Shown: one piece after another, positions 13,271-13,698 of the stretch
How the letters are laid out: each line of letters opens with the position of its first letter
Position numbering within the stretch: the stretch's first letter is position 1
NCBI GenBank assembly: GCA_019057775.1
Contig: JAHLWT010000072.1
Coordinates: forward strand, 1-13,698
Length of the DNA stretch: 13,698 nt
Source of the DNA: Promethearchaeota archaeon
Lineage (GTDB): Archaea; Asgardarchaeota; Lokiarchaeia; Sigynarchaeales; SOKP01
Direction: 5' to 3'
Program-made: the position numbers and the translations under genes
The notes under the pieces: generated by a model
Told to the model about the DNA's origin: nothing
Databases searched by the model: none
Seen by the model: the letters and a program-made list of their open reading frames with translations, nothing else

Positions 13271-13698
13271 TTAATCCTCCTTTAGTAAGCTATTTGGATC
13301 CATTAATATTGCGGCTGTGACGTGTGAACCGACTCCTGCGTGACTTATTGCTAAGCCCCGTTTAGCGTTTTTAACTTGCAAACTAGCCCAATCATCGGGT
13401 TTTTTACGATCAAATACATCCCATTTCTCTTGAGGTTCATGTATTTCATCCCAGCGATTCCATATATGGTATCCAATCTCTGCGATTTGCATTAATCCCG
13501 TAGCTCCTACAGCATGCATGCATCCTATTAATCCTCCACTTAAATTACTTGGCAATTTACCTTGTTTTTTAGTCTGTGGATTCATAAGATAAGCATCTCC
13601 TGATTCAATGTAATCCCTACCCTCACCATATGGACGCAATCCTACATCTTCATAAGATTGAATATCGCTAATAGTAAACGCATCGTGAAGTTCAATTA
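13271..13698 (-). CDS. Thiolase (SCP-x type), C-terminal part only
   Basis: The frame is open to the right edge, leaving about 141 C-terminal residues. They begin IELHDAFTISDIQSYEDVGL, the standard SCP-x thiolase loop that carries the substrate-binding Asn/His region, and continue LPSNLSGGLIGCMHAVGATG, the counterpart of GGxxxxGHPxGATG with its His retained. The C-terminal loop is GLAISHAGVGSHVTAAIL, with His instead of the second Cys, as in SCP-x-type enzymes. The codon at 13639 (TTG) is internal Leu, not a start. The active-site Cys region is outside the window. Paired with the DUF35 gene that follows, it could be an acetoacetyl-CoA-type or longer-chain thiolase. Confidence 0.88.
   Translation of the reverse strand, partial: IELHDAFTISDIQSYEDVGLRPYGEGRDYIESGDAYLMNPQTKKQGKLPSNLSGGLIGCMHAVGATGLMQIAEIGYHIWNRWDEIHEPQEKWDVFDRKKPDDWASLQVKNAKRGLAISHAGVGSHVTAAILMDPNSLLKED

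Noticed and set aside
13637..13639. TTG at 13639 as the start of a short gene
   Set aside because: The frame and the thiolase family sequence (ELHDAFTISD) continue upstream to the window edge, so this TTG is an internal Leu codon.
1..13698. CRISPR array, tRNA, rRNA, insertion sequence or phage genes
   Set aside because: No repeated spacer-like units, cloverleaf sequences, transposase motifs or phage structural motifs were seen in either strand by reading.

Overview
This AT-rich window (roughly one third G+C by eye) looks archaeal. Several first genes of transcription units (801, 6137, 7398, 11521) have AT-rich TATA-like boxes but no convincing Shine-Dalgarno (SD) site. Genes inside operons have strong GGAGG sites overlapping the end of the gene before them. 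Stops are followed by T-runs, and two starts are TTG. Thiolase genes paired with DUF35 zinc-ribbon/OB-fold genes, plus a beta-keto acid cleavage enzyme, fit a heterotrophic archaeon. The Asgard (Lokiarchaeia-like) group is my best guess, made from general resemblance only. No rRNA, tRNA, CRISPR array, insertion sequence or phage gene was seen.

Layout. 1-694 (-): class I aminotransferase cut by the window edge just before its catalytic Lys. 801-1934 (+): a second, different PLP aminotransferase, divergent from the first. 1962-2075 (+): apparent C-terminal relic of a threonine aldolase. 2120-2692 (+): unrecognised 190-residue protein. 6137-2733 (-): a tight four-gene operon in the order DUF35, thiolase-like, thiolase-like, DUF35. 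7182-6358 (-): crotonase-fold enoyl-CoA hydratase/isomerase. 7398-9428 (+): FadH-like 2,4-dienoyl-CoA reductase, divergent from the crotonase gene, with a perfect 19-bp palindrome between them. 11041-9491 (-): acyl-CoA ligase interrupted by one in-frame TAA. 11157-11389: apparent coding relic. 11521-12432 (+): beta-keto acid cleavage enzyme (BKACE, DUF849). 12509-12665 (+): two very short overlapping frames. 13698-12668 (-): a third thiolase/DUF35 pair, with the thiolase cut by the right edge.

How the genes fit together. From about 2.7 kb to the right edge, nearly every gene acts on CoA thioesters or beta-keto acids. The set comprises an activating ligase, a dienoyl-CoA reductase, a hydratase/isomerase, three thiolase-fold proteins each with a DUF35 partner, and a BKACE that would make acetoacetate and a new acyl-CoA. 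The most unusual point is that both thiolase-like proteins of the central operon lack the nucleophilic Cys and have Asn in place of the catalytic His of the GHP motif. The third pair keeps that His. No acyl-CoA dehydrogenase or 3-hydroxyacyl-CoA dehydrogenase is visible. A working hypothesis is that the central DUF35-thiolase-thiolase-DUF35 proteins form a heteromeric aldolase-like complex rather than a classical thiolase. The substrate cannot be read from the sequence.
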